Shown here piece after piece: positions 27,376 to 36,118 of a stretch of 64,000 nucleotides of DNA (the stretch's first letter is position 1; each line of letters starts with the position of its first letter). The DNA is from Actinopolyspora lacussalsi subsp. righensis (GTDB taxonomy: Bacteria; Actinomycetota; Actinomycetes; Mycobacteriales; Pseudonocardiaceae): the NCBI RefSeq assembly GCF_900116555.1, contig NZ_FPAT01000010.1:1-64000 (forward strand). Reading direction: 5' to 3'. A program made the translations under genes and the position numbers. The notes under the pieces are model-generated. The model worked only from the letters and a program-made list of their open reading frames with translations, had not been told where the DNA came from and searched no databases.

Positions 27376-27444
27376 CCGCGAGCGGTGTCACATTTGAGGG
27401 GGCCGCCGGGGCGGCCCATCGCGTATTGGTGTGACCATAGAGCC

Positions 27445-28767
27445 ATGGCTGGTAAATCCGATCCCACCCGGATTCTCATCCTCGGCGGCGGCTACGTCGG
27501 TATGTACACCGCGTTGCGCCTGCAGTCCAAGCTCGGCCGCCGTGAGGCTTCGGTGACGGTCGTCGACCCTCAGCCGCATATGACCTACCAGCCCTTCCTC
27601 CCGGAAGCGGCGGCGGGCAACGTTGAGCCCCGTCACGTGGTAGCGCCGTTGCGACGAGTGTTGAAGCGGTGTCACGTTCTCACCGCGCGTGTCACGGAGG
27701 TCAACCACGAGAAGCGATCGGTCACGGTGGAAGATGCCGAGGGCATCGCCAGTGACCTGGGCTACGACGTGCTCGTTGTCGCACTCGGGTCCGTCTCGCG
27801 CCTGCTGCCGATCCCGGGGCTGCCCGAACAAGGTATTGGTCTCAAGACCGTGGGCGAAGCGATCTATCTGCGCAACCACGTGCTCGCGAAGATGGACGCC
27901 GCCGCCAACACCACCGACCCGGAGCTGCGCAAGCGCCTGCTGAACTTCACCTTCGTCGGTGGGGGTTACGCGGGTACCGAGGCGCTGGCCGAGTTGGAGG
28001 ACATGGCCAGGTACGCCACCCGCTACTACGAGTCCATCTCACGCGACGACATGAGCTGGTCGCTGATCGAGGCCGCCGGGCGGATCATGCCCGAGGTCAG
28101 CGAGAAGATGGGCGTCTACACCGTCAAGGCCCTCGAGGAACGCGACATCAAGGTCTACCTGAACACCTTCCTCAAGTCGGTGGAGAACGGCCACGCCGTG
28201 CTCTCGGACGGTACCGAGTTCGACACCGACACCCTGGTATGGAACGCCGGGGTGAAGGCCAACCCGGTGCTGAAGAACACCGACCTCCCGCTGGACGAGC
28301 GCGGCAGGATCAAGGCCACCTCGCATTTGCGCGTCGAGGGACATCCCGACGTCTGGGTCGCGGGCGACTGCTCGGCCGTGCCGGACCTGTCCAAGGCGGA
28401 GGAGGACCCCAACGCCACCTGCGCCCCCTCGGCGCAGCACGCCGTTCGGCAGGCCAACCAGCTGGCGAAGAACCTCATCTCCTCGCTGCGTGGCCGCAAG
28501 ACCGCGGCGTACTTCCACCGCAACGCGGGGTCCGTCGCGGGGTTGGGGCTCTACAAGGGTGTGGCCGACGTCTACGGCTTCAAGGCCAAGGGCTTCGTGG
28601 CCTGGTTCATGCACCGCACCTACCACGTGAGCAAGATGCCGACCTTCAACCGCAAGGCGCGGATCGTCATCGACTGGACGCTGGCGTTCCTGTTCCGTCG
28701 CGAGGTCGTCTCGATGGGCCAGATCCAGAACCCCCGTTCCGATTTCAAGCGTGCGGCTTCCAGCTGA
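27445..28767 (+). CDS. ndh: Type II NADH dehydrogenase (NDH-2)
   Basis: 440 residues from ATG 27445. FAD-binding LILGGGYVGMYTA at residues 11-23, second dinucleotide fold FTFVGGGYAGTEALAELED for NADH, VWVAGDCSAVPDL for FAD, and the C-terminal amphipathic and hydrophobic helices (MHRTYHVSKMPT, IDWTLAFLF) that bind the membrane. It oxidises NADH and reduces menaquinone without pumping protons. A perfect terminator follows. Confidence 0.94.
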   Translation: MAGKSDPTRILILGGGYVGMYTALRLQSKLGRREASVTVVDPQPHMTYQPFLPEAAAGNVEPRHVVAPLRRVLKRCHVLTARVTEVNHEKRSVTVEDAEGIASDLGYDVLVVALGSVSRLLPIPGLPEQGIGLKTVGEAIYLRNHVLAKMDAAANTTDPELRKRLLNFTFVGGGYAGTEALAELEDMARYATRYYESISRDDMSWSLIEAAGRIMPEVSEKMGVYTVKALEERDIKVYLNTFLKSVENGHAVLSDGTEFDTDTLVWNAGVKANPVLKNTDLPLDERGRIKATSHLRVEGHPDVWVAGDCSAVPDLSKAEEDPNATCAPSAQHAVRQANQLAKNLISSLRGRKTAAYFHRNAGSVAGLGLYKGVADVYGFKAKGFVAWFMHRTYHVSKMPTFNRKARIVIDWTLAFLFRREVVSMGQIQNPRSDFKRAASS

Positions 28768-28807
28768 GCCCGTGTCGGGCTCCTCGGTCGGTGATCACAC
28801 GATCGGC

Positions 28808-28848
28808 AACGGGCCGTGCGTCGGGAAACCGGCGCACGGCCCGTTGTG
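28808..28848 (+). terminator. Terminator-like hairpin after ndh
   Basis: Perfect 13-bp stem AACGGGCCGTGCG/CGCACGGCCCGTT with a 12-base loop, followed by TGTGTG rather than a run of T. Confidence 0.8.
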
Positions 28849-28859
28849 TGTGATCCCCC

Positions 28860-29096
28860 GCTCTCTTGACTTTCTGTGACCTGTTAACAAGCATTACCCG
28901 AAAAGTGTCACCTGTATGGGTGGCTATGATGGTGCGCGTGGCGCGTCAGTGTTGATGTTTTTTACACGCTGTGATCGGGTTTGCTCCAGATGGCGGTTTC
29001 GTTTCTTCTGGAACCAACGGCAGCATTGGCACGTCTTAACAAGGGGCCCACTGTGGGTCGGTTACCGAAGGCGTGTCGGTGACGAGCCGAGGACGC
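28860..29096. other. Gene-free region between ndh and the tRNA
   Basis: No supported gene. It is more AT-rich than its surroundings, with a TTGACT at 28865 that could be a -35 element and a run of T at about 28958. The tRNA promoter presumably lies here. Confidence 0.35.
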
Positions 29097-29170
29097 GCCC
29101 CCGTAGCCCAATCGGCAGAGGCGGACGACTTAAAATCGTCGTAGTGTCGGTTCGAGTCCGACCGGGGGCA
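29097..29170 (+). tRNA. tRNA with UAA anticodon (tRNA-Leu by anticodon), short variable loop
   Basis: A full 74-base cloverleaf: acceptor GCCCCCG/CGGGGGC, D arm with GG, anticodon stem GACGA/TCGTC around CTTAAAA (anticodon TAA at 29131-29133), five-base variable loop GTAGT, T arm GTCGG-TTCGAGT-CCGAC, discriminator A; CCA is not encoded. The anticodon reads UUA, but true tRNA-Leu has a long variable arm, which is absent. Confidence 0.88.
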
Positions 29171-29372
29171 CCGAAAACCGCTGGTCAAGGGATGTGTGGT
29201 TCACTGCGGTCAGGGGGATGCGACGGGGTTCCCATGTTTTGGACTCGATGCACCCCGCCCGATTTTTCCGCGCACCTCTCCGGAGTGGATGGTCGAGGAT
29301 CCGACGTTCCTCCTCGTCGGAGGTGGTTGTCGTGTTGCCACGAGTTCCGATCCGATCAGCGCGAGTGAGTAC

Positions 29373-30047
29373 CTACTCCTCATTCGGCATCGAACGCCCC
29401 AGCCGATCCGCGCTTCGAGTCGTCTCGGGCAGGCGGTAGCGCGGCGCCAGCCGCAGCACCAGCTCGCACGCCGCGTCGAGGGTGAAGCGGTGGCCGAGCG
29501 AGACGAACACCGGCTTCACGCCCCGTTGCGTCCGCAGTGCCCGACCGACGATCTCCTCATCGTATCGGATCGGTGACCAGTCGCCGCGCTGCTCGTTCGG
29601 CGGCTCGTAACGGCCCATCGCGGTCTTGGCGACGCCGATGCTGGGCAGCTCAGTCAGCACGCCGAGGTGGCAGGCCAGTCCGAAGCGGCGGGGATGGGCC
29701 AGCCCCTGGCCGTCGCAGACGAGCACATCCGGCTCGACCGACAGCCGTGTCAGCGCCTCCAGCAGCGGCGGCGCCTCGCGGAAGGCGAACAACCCGGACA
29801 CGTAGGGAAACTCCGGCTCGCCGCGCACCACCACGTTGTCGATCACGGACAGCGAGGCCACGTCGAGAACCGTCACCGCAGCCACGAGCTCGTCGACTTC
29901 CTCGCGGTAGGCCACGTCCAACCCCGCCGCCGTCCGGATGACCTCGGGTTCACCGTCGAAGCGAACCAGGGGCCGCAGCCGCTGCTGCACGGCGACGGCT
30001 TCCTGCTCAGTCGTGGGCCACGGGTGCGGGTCACGGACGTGAATCAC
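29373..30047 (-). CDS. nfi: Endonuclease V
   Basis: 224 residues from GTG 30047. Conserved blocks: AGLDVAYREE (first catalytic Asp), PEFPYVSGLFAFREAPPLLE, LVCDGQGLAHPRRFGLACHLGV (catalytic Asp and His) and IGVAKT. It nicks DNA or RNA at the second phosphodiester 3' to inosine. With the nearby glycosylase this gives two enzymes for deaminated bases, in separate transcripts. Confidence 0.92.
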   Translation of the reverse strand: MIHVRDPHPWPTTEQEAVAVQQRLRPLVRFDGEPEVIRTAAGLDVAYREEVDELVAAVTVLDVASLSVIDNVVVRGEPEFPYVSGLFAFREAPPLLEALTRLSVEPDVLVCDGQGLAHPRRFGLACHLGVLTELPSIGVAKTAMGRYEPPNEQRGDWSPIRYDEEIVGRALRTQRGVKPVFVSLGHRFTLDAACELVLRLAPRYRLPETTRSADRLGRSMPNEE

Positions 30048-30247
30048 CGCCCCATTGTCCGACGCCCCAGGAACATTGCGAGAGGCCGCATCGTCCAAGG
30101 CGACCGCATCAGCGGCCGCTACGACCGATCTTGCACAAAACTCGCTGTCCGTATCCTCTCGTGCTCGAAGCGATATCATCGTGCGCCGTGTCAGTGATGA
30201 TCACGCTTCGGTGATCCGCGGATCGCCGGAAGTTGGAGCGGAGGTCG

Positions 30248-31066
30248 ATGTTGTCTCCTGGTTCGAGAGCACCTATGCCTCGTACGCCCAGCTGGGCGGG
30301 CAAGTTGCCCAAGGTCGAGGTGTATGTCGACGAAACCGGGGACCGTGGATTCGGTAAAAATTCTTCCTCGTTCTTCGCGATGACCGCTCTGATGATTCCG
30401 GCGGAGAGCGTCTCCTACGCGAGGGCAGTAGCTGCCGGACTGCGATATGAGATCGGAACTTCACGCCCTCTGCACTGGGTCGAGCACTTTAAGCCCAAGC
30501 GGGCGGACCGTCGCCGGCTTGCTACGCGTATGCTCGCCAGCATCCCAAATGTGAAAACTATTCACGTCATTACTCACAAGGCTACGGTCCAGTTCAATGA
30601 AGCTCTGCGGAGCGACAATGAGAAGTTCTACAACTACACGACACGCTTGTTGCTGGAACGTATCGCGCTAGCAGCTCATGGGTGGCACGGCGGAGCGCGA
30701 CTGGCGATCCTGCGGTTGGGGTCGGTCAGGCATATGGATCACGACGGAACGGTTAGTTATCTGAATCTGGTTCAAAACATTCCCTCTCCGGTGCATACGC
30801 CCTGGGAACACATTCGATGGCCACCGAGCTGGCACGGAACGAGTGAGTATGACGGCCTCCAGCTGGCCGATTTGCACGCGGGCATCCTCTCAGTGGCACT
30901 TCGTGGAGCTCCCGACGATGTCCGATCCGCCCAGCTGCTGATCGAGTGCGGTCACCAGTTGCACCGAGCAAACGGCAAGCTGCTCAATTGCGGAGTGAAA
31001 ATCATCGGCGAGAACGACTTCGTCACCAATCGGTCCTGGTGGCCGAGCCTGCTCGCGAGCATATGA
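30248..31066 (+). CDS. DUF3800 domain protein
   Basis: 272 residues from ATG 30248 behind GGAGCGGAGG. The family's acidic N-terminal motif VEVYVDETGDRGFG and the late GLQLADLHAGI motif are present, a pattern that suggests an RNase H-like metal site (Asp, Glu, Asp). It has lower GC and rarer codons (AGT, ATA, TTG) than its neighbours. DUF3800 proteins often lie in mobile or defence regions; function is unproven. It sits divergent from endonuclease V. Confidence 0.8.
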   Translation: MLSPGSRAPMPRTPSWAGKLPKVEVYVDETGDRGFGKNSSSFFAMTALMIPAESVSYARAVAAGLRYEIGTSRPLHWVEHFKPKRADRRRLATRMLASIPNVKTIHVITHKATVQFNEALRSDNEKFYNYTTRLLLERIALAAHGWHGGARLAILRLGSVRHMDHDGTVSYLNLVQNIPSPVHTPWEHIRWPPSWHGTSEYDGLQLADLHAGILSVALRGAPDDVRSAQLLIECGHQLHRANGKLLNCGVKIIGENDFVTNRSWWPSLLASI

Positions 31067-31560
31067 CGCGTCAGGGACGAAACGGAGCCCCTCAGTGGGC
31101 TCGAGGGGCCACAACCGCCCGTGGCGGAGGGATCCGGTTTCCCGGTTCCGGCTCATCCTCGCAGCCCCTGAAGGGCTCCGGTTCATTGTCTCACTCGCCA
31201 ACAACGTTGGCTCATCCATTATGTCTCACTGTGCGTCAGAGTCAACACTCTTCGCTTTCGGTGGGTGAACTACACCTGGCAGGGGGAGATCCGGTTGGCT
31301 CCGCTCGAAGCGAGCGTCGTTCATCCGCAGCGGCACACTGCGTCTGATTCGGATAATCCGGTTGTGCCCGGGCGGCCGGGAACATCGGTAGCAGAGCGCG
31401 CCGGGCATACGATCCTCGACGCCCGCCGACACGCGCCCGGCTGTCACCAGTAGAGCCCCGCCTCGGATCTCCGGGCGTCGAACCGGCTGTGAGCAGCGTC
31501 TCCGATTGCCGCTGTGTTCGTCCGACGACGCTGCGCCGCCCACACCGAGCGGAGTCGCGC
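31067..31560. other. Gene-free region after the DUF3800 gene
   Basis: About 500 bases without a supported ORF. Short imperfect dyads such as GAGCCCCT/AGGGGCC occur near 31087-31112. It may hold the promoter of the B12 transporter operon. Confidence 0.4.
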
Positions 31561-31570
31561 TCACCGGAAT

Positions 31571-31755
31571 TGTTAGGTTCTTCCTCGCCAGTCAACCCGT
31601 CCGGGCAGTGTCGCCGGGCGGCGCAGGGAATCCGGTGTGAATCCGGAGCTGACGCGCAGCGGTGAGAGGGACGCGCGGAGTATCGGCCACTGAGGCGAGC
31701 TCTCGGGAAGGCGCTCCGGGCGGAGGATCTCGAGCCCGAAAACCTGCTGGCTGTG
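31571..31755 (+). promoter_or_regulatory. Cobalamin riboswitch
   Basis: Core GGGAATCCGGTGTGAATCCGG (from 31626) is the conserved cobalamin-riboswitch helix, followed by AGCTGACGCGCAGCGGTGA, CACTG (31688), GGGAAGGC (31705) and a B12 box AGCCCGAAAACCTGCTGG (about 31733-31750). It ends about 75 bases before the first transporter gene, so adenosyl-cobalamin would repress it, by terminator or by hiding the RBS. The exact 5' edge is uncertain. Confidence 0.88.
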
Positions 31756-31827
31756 GCGTCGCCCCCGCGACGCACGGAAACCGCCCGCAGGGCTTCGCGT
31801 ACCAAAGCCCCCGACGGAGAAGGACTC

Positions 31828-32856
31828 ATGAAGAGATCGTCCCGTGTCTTATCCCTGACCTGCCTGCTTCCGCTCGGCCTCGGCGTGCTGACCGCCTGCG
31901 GCGGCAGCGGTTCGGAAACATCCGGCCAGGACAGCGCCGCCGGCTACCCCAGGACAATCGAGAACTGCGGCAGGGAGATCACCGTCGAGGCCCCGCCGGA
32001 ACGCACGGTCTCGCTGAACCAGGGTTCGACCGAGATCCTGCTCTCGCTCGGTCTCGCCGATCGCATGGTCGGCACCGCCACCTGGACCGACCCGGTGCTG
32101 GAGGACCTGCGGGAAGCCAACTCGAAGGTTCCCAGGCTCGCCGACAACGCCCCCTCCTACGAACGGGTGCTGGCCGAGGAACCGGACTTCGTCTCCGCGT
32201 CCTTCGAGAGCACCTTCCAGGAGATCTCCTCCCGGGACGACTTCGCGAAGATGGGCGTGCCCACCTATCTCTCCCCGGCCGATTGCGTCAAGAACAACGA
32301 GGGCGACGGCGACGGCGCGCGCAGCGAGCCGCTGGAGATGAGCACCATCTACCGGGAGATCGAGGAGCTCGCGCGGGTCTTCGACGTCGAAAAGCGCGGT
32401 GACGAGCTCGTCGAGGAGCTGCGCGGCAGGCTGGACGAGGCCTCCTCCGACATCGACGCCTCCGGTGTGAGCATGCTCTACTGGTTCGCCAACAAGGAGT
32501 CGCCCTACATGGCGGGCTGCTGCGGCGCCCCCGGCATCATCACCGAGGAGATCGGCGCGAAGAACGTCTTCGACGACACGAAGAAGGAATGGCCGCAGAT
32601 CAACTGGGAGACCGTGGCCCAGCGCGATCCCGACGTGCTGGTCATCGGTGACCTGACCCGCGAGAGCCAGACCGCCGAGGAAGCCGCGCAGAAGATCGAG
32701 TTCCTGGAGAACAACCCGGTCACCAAGCACATGGACGCCGTGCGCAACGGCCGCTACATCCGGCTCAGCGGAGCCGCCATGAACCCCTCGATCCGGACCG
32801 TCAACGGCGTGGAACGGGTCGCGGCCAAGCTGCGTGAGTTCGGGCTCGTCGAGTGA
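31828..32856 (+). CDS. btuF: Cobalamin-type ABC transporter substrate-binding lipoprotein (BtuF-like)
   Basis: 342 residues from ATG 31828 behind GGAGAAGGA. Signal peptide with lipobox VLTAC. Two-lobed metal-chelate/B12 fold: TVEAPPERTVSLNQGSTEIL, SLGLADRMVGTATWTDPV, and the C-terminal AQRDPDVLVIGDL. Assignment to B12 rather than siderophore rests on the riboswitch just upstream. A CCG motif in AGCCGAPGIIT is unusual and could bind a ligand or metal. GTGA overlap with the permease gene. Confidence 0.85.
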   Translation: MKRSSRVLSLTCLLPLGLGVLTACGGSGSETSGQDSAAGYPRTIENCGREITVEAPPERTVSLNQGSTEILLSLGLADRMVGTATWTDPVLEDLREANSKVPRLADNAPSYERVLAEEPDFVSASFESTFQEISSRDDFAKMGVPTYLSPADCVKNNEGDGDGARSEPLEMSTIYREIEELARVFDVEKRGDELVEELRGRLDEASSDIDASGVSMLYWFANKESPYMAGCCGAPGIITEEIGAKNVFDDTKKEWPQINWETVAQRDPDVLVIGDLTRESQTAEEAAQKIEFLENNPVTKHMDAVRNGRYIRLSGAAMNPSIRTVNGVERVAAKLREFGLVE

Positions 32857-33890
32857 GCGCCCTACTGGCCCGGTCCCGCGGGGGTGCCGCCGCCGCTCTC
32901 TGGCTGGCCGGTCTGCTGCTGCTCGCGCTCTCCATCGCCGTCACCATCACGTTCGGTCCGGCCGACATCGCGGTGACCAACGTGTGGGCGGTGGTGGGCG
33001 AGCACCTCGGTCTCGGCGACGCCGGACTCTCGCTGATCCGCGAGGGGATCATCTGGGATCTCCGGCTGCCCCGCACCATGCTGGCGGCGGTCTGCGGCGC
33101 CGGGCTCGGACTGTGCGGTGTGGTCATGCAGTCCCTGCTGCGCAACCCGCTGGCCGACCCCTATGTGCTGGGGATCTCCTCCGGGGCCTCCACCGGGGCC
33201 GTGCTGGTCGTGGTGCTGGGAATCGGCAGCGGGGTGCTCTCGCTATCGCTCGGCGCGTTCCTCGGATCACTGGTCTCGTTCACGCTGGTGATGGTGCTGA
33301 GTCACATCGTCGGCGGCACCGCCGACCGCGTGATCCTCTCCGGCGTCGCGGCCATGCAGCTGTTCTCGGCGCTGACCTCGTTCATCGTGATGTCGGTCGC
33401 CGACTCCCGGCAGACGCGCAGCGTGCTGTTCTGGCTGCTCGGCTCGTTGAGCGGTACCGGCTGGTTCGAGGTCTGGTTGTGCCTGGGCGCGCTGCTCGCG
33501 GTGCTGGTGGTGTGCACCGCCAAGTCGAGTTCGCTGGACGCGTTCACCTTCGGGCAGGACGCGGCCGCCTCGCTCGGTGTTCCGGTGGCGCGCACCCGGT
33601 TGCTGCTGCTCGTCGTGACCGCGTTGCTCACGGCCACGCTGGTCAGCGCCTCCGGAGCCATCGGCTTCGTGGGGCTGGTGCTGCCGCACGCGGCGCGGGC
33701 CATCGTCGGCCCCGGCCACCGCAGGCTGTTGCCGACCACCGCGTTGGCCGGGGCGATCTTCCTGGTGTGGATCGACACGATCGCGCGCACGCTGCTCGAC
33801 CCGCAGGAGATCCCGGTCGGCGTGATGACCTCGCTGGTCGGGGTGCCCGCGTTCGTGGTCATCCTCTACCGCAGCCGCAAGGTGCACTAG
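32853..33890 (+). CDS. btuC: Cobalamin-type ABC transporter permease (BtuC/FecCD family)
   Basis: 345 residues with about ten hydrophobic helices. FecCD signatures: LRLPRTMLAAVCGAGLGLCG, QSLLRNPLADPYVLGISSGA, and GFVGLVLPHAARAIVG with the ATPase-contact loop. Start GTG 32853 overlaps btuF. The ATPase gene is separated by 321 bases holding repeat copy F. Confidence 0.92.
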   Translation: MSALLARSRGGAAAALWLAGLLLLALSIAVTITFGPADIAVTNVWAVVGEHLGLGDAGLSLIREGIIWDLRLPRTMLAAVCGAGLGLCGVVMQSLLRNPLADPYVLGISSGASTGAVLVVVLGIGSGVLSLSLGAFLGSLVSFTLVMVLSHIVGGTADRVILSGVAAMQLFSALTSFIVMSVADSRQTRSVLFWLLGSLSGTGWFEVWLCLGALLAVLVVCTAKSSSLDAFTFGQDAAASLGVPVARTRLLLLVVTALLTATLVSASGAIGFVGLVLPHAARAIVGPGHRRLLPTTALAGAIFLVWIDTIARTLLDPQEIPVGVMTSLVGVPAFVVILYRSRKVH

Positions 33891-33927
33891 CAGGAATTCG
33901 TCGGCTCTGCTTCCGGGCCGGTCGCTC

Positions 33928-34039
33928 GGCGGAACCTCTCGCACGGCTCTCGCTGCGGGTGCCCCGACATCGGGTAGTTACTACACAACGTCGGGGCCGT
34001 CCTCGCGAGAGCCGCACGGGAGAACCCGCGGCGGTGCCG
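33928..34039 (+). repeat. Intergenic hairpin repeat family 1, copy F
   Basis: Inside the B12 importer operon, between permease and ATPase genes. Inner stem GCCCCGAC/GTCGGGGC perfect; outer GGCTCTCGC/GCGAGAGCC; apical GTAG/CTAC around TTA. Confidence 0.9.
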
Positions 34040-34211
34040 GTTGGCGGGCGTGGTGTTCGGTGCTGTCACCTCGGGGGTACCGGTGAGACGGACAAAACTC
34101 GATGAATGGCAAAACGTGGCTGGGAAACCGACCGCGAACGCGGCACCCGACCGGACAAGGCACCCCACCTGACAAGGCAAGTTCCGTTACGAATCGCAGG
34201 GAGCGACGTTC

Positions 34212-34976
34212 ATGAGTCTGCTGGCCGAGGAGGTTTCCTGGCGTGCCGGAGGGAAGCTGATAGTCGACGGCGTCAGCATCGCTCCGGAGGAGGGAGCCAC
34301 CGTCGGGCTGCTCGGACCCAACGGTTCGGGCAAGTCGACGCTGCTCCGGCTGCTGTCCGGGGTTCGCCCGGCGTCGGAGGGTGTGATCCGACTCGACGGC
34401 TCCCCGATCGAACGGGTCGGGCGCAAGAACGTCGCCCGCAGGCTGGCCGTGGTCGAACAGCACGCGGGCACCGAGGTCGACATGAGCGTGCTCGACGTCG
34501 TCCGCCTCGGCCGCATTCCGCACCGGCGTGCCTGGGCGGGGGCCACGGCCGACGACGAGGCAGCGGTGCGCTCGGCCGTGGAGTACACCCGGCTGGAGGA
34601 CAAGGTCGAGCGGTCCTGGCACACCCTCTCGGGCGGGGAGCGCCAGCGGGTCCAGATCGCGCGGGCACTCGCACAGCAGCCGAAGGAGCTGCTGCTCGAC
34701 GAGCCCACCAACCACCTGGACATCCAGCACCAGCTGGAGCTGTTGGCGCTGGTGGTCCGGATCCCGGTGACCAGCGTCATCGCCCTGCACGACCTCAACC
34801 TGGCGGCCATGTTCTGCGATCACCTGCTGGTGCTGGCGGAGGGGCGTGCCGTGGCGGCGGGCTCCCCGGAGCGGGTGTTGACCGAGGAGCTGATCGCCGA
34901 GGTGTACAACGTTCGTGCCCGGGTGGACGCCGAGGGCCCGGGCGGGCGCCCCGCCATCCGCTTCTTCCCGGACTGA
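34212..34976 (+). CDS. btuD: Cobalamin-type ABC transporter ATP-binding protein (BtuD/FecE family)
   Basis: 254 residues. Walker A GPNGSGKS, Q-loop VVEQHAG, signature LSGGERQRVQIARAL, Walker B LLLDEPTNHLD, switch HDLNLAAMF. Motor subunit for the permease upstream. ATG 34212 follows CAGGGAGCGACGTTC. Whether it is transcribed with btuFC through repeat copy F or from its own promoter is open; two GACAAGGCA direct repeats lie at about 34155-34180. Confidence 0.92.
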   Translation: MSLLAEEVSWRAGGKLIVDGVSIAPEEGATVGLLGPNGSGKSTLLRLLSGVRPASEGVIRLDGSPIERVGRKNVARRLAVVEQHAGTEVDMSVLDVVRLGRIPHRRAWAGATADDEAAVRSAVEYTRLEDKVERSWHTLSGGERQRVQIARALAQQPKELLLDEPTNHLDIQHQLELLALVVRIPVTSVIALHDLNLAAMFCDHLLVLAEGRAVAAGSPERVLTEELIAEVYNVRARVDAEGPGGRPAIRFFPD

Positions 34977-35054
34977 TCGGAGTTTCCCCGCCACCCCGCT
35001 GGGGTTTCCCTACGCGTGGTGCCGGGGGAGAGCTCCCCAGCGACGCCCACCCGG

Positions 35055-35654
35055 TCAACGCCGGTAGGGGCGCTTCTCCTTCGCGTCCCGGAGCGCGGTG
35101 GCCCACCAGGACAGGTCGTCGAGCATCATCTTGGCCGCGGCGGTGCTGCCCGCCCTGTCCTTCGGAAAGCCCTCCTCGTCGAAGGCCTGCCCGGCCCACT
35201 GGAAGCTCACCGTGTCCCGAACGGTCATGGCGCGGACCTCGGCGAACACCTGCCTGAGGTTCTCCAGGGCGTGCAGTCCGCCGGCGATCCCGCCGTAGGA
35301 GACCAGCCCGACTGGCTTCGCGTACCACTCGGACTTGTGGTGGTCGATCGCGTTCTTCAACGATGCCGGGAAACTGCGGTTGTACTCGGCCGAGACCACC
35401 ACGAAGGCGTCGGCCGCGTCGAGCCGTTCGTGCAGTGACGTCTTCGAGCTCCCCGCGTCGGAGGCTGAGCTCACGCTCATGTCGATCGGCAGTTCCACCT
35501 CGGCCAGATCCACCAGGTCGACCTCGAAGTCACCGTGGCGTTCGGCCTCGGCGGCTATCCAGTCGCCCACCGTCGGCCCGAAGCGGCCCTCCCGGACGCT
35601 GCCGATGATCACTGCCACGCGCAGGTTGTCGCCGGTCGTGGTGTCGTTGGTCAT
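35055..35654 (-). CDS. NADPH-dependent FMN reductase
   Basis: 199 residues from ATG 35654 behind GGGAAGGAA. Flavodoxin-like fold with the phosphate loop VIIGSVREGRFGPTV, the FMN contact VVSAEYNRSFPASLKNAIDH and GLVSYGGIAGGLHA. It reduces FMN or azo/quinone compounds with NAD(P)H. The open frame to 35849 upstream lacks the coding pattern. It is convergent with the B12 operon. Confidence 0.9.
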   Translation of the reverse strand: MTNDTTTGDNLRVAVIIGSVREGRFGPTVGDWIAAEAERHGDFEVDLVDLAEVELPIDMSVSSASDAGSSKTSLHERLDAADAFVVVSAEYNRSFPASLKNAIDHHKSEWYAKPVGLVSYGGIAGGLHALENLRQVFAEVRAMTVRDTVSFQWAGQAFDEEGFPKDRAGSTAAAKMMLDDLSWWATALRDAKEKRPYRR

Positions 35655-36118
35655 CTCGTTTCCTTCCCGTGCTCCGGAAGCGGCGGTCGTGCCGTTCCGG
35701 GTGTCGTTGTCGAGATCGAAACTAGGAGTTCGATCAAACTCGAAGTCAAGTTCCCGATCGGACACTTTCGAATTCGGTTGCGGGGGAACCGGAATCGGGG
35801 GACTGGCGGCCGTCCGTTTCGCGTACAATCCGGAACCGGAACGTGACACGGTTCGTGCCGTGTTCGAACGTGTTCGCCGAGTGGGTGTGTGGCGCGAGTG
35901 ATCGAGTAACCGAGCGGTGGCCGGTTAGGGATCCCGGATTCGCATCGCCCTCGAAGCTCGGCATCCGTGCCGGTCGGCCGGTTACGGGCCGTCCCGCCCA
36001 CCTTGATCGAATGCGCTCGTGGCACCCTGGCGGGGTTGAACCCTCCGGTTCGTGTCGGAGTGCGGCTGTGCAGGTAGAGCCCGGATGAGCGCGCCGGGCG
36101 ACGACCAGGAGTGAACGA
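35655..36118. other. Gene-free divergent region between the FMN reductase and yidC
   Basis: About 460 bases. Short open frames exist on both strands, but none has an RBS with coding-like third positions. It presumably holds the promoters of both genes. No notable hairpin seen. Confidence 0.4.
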
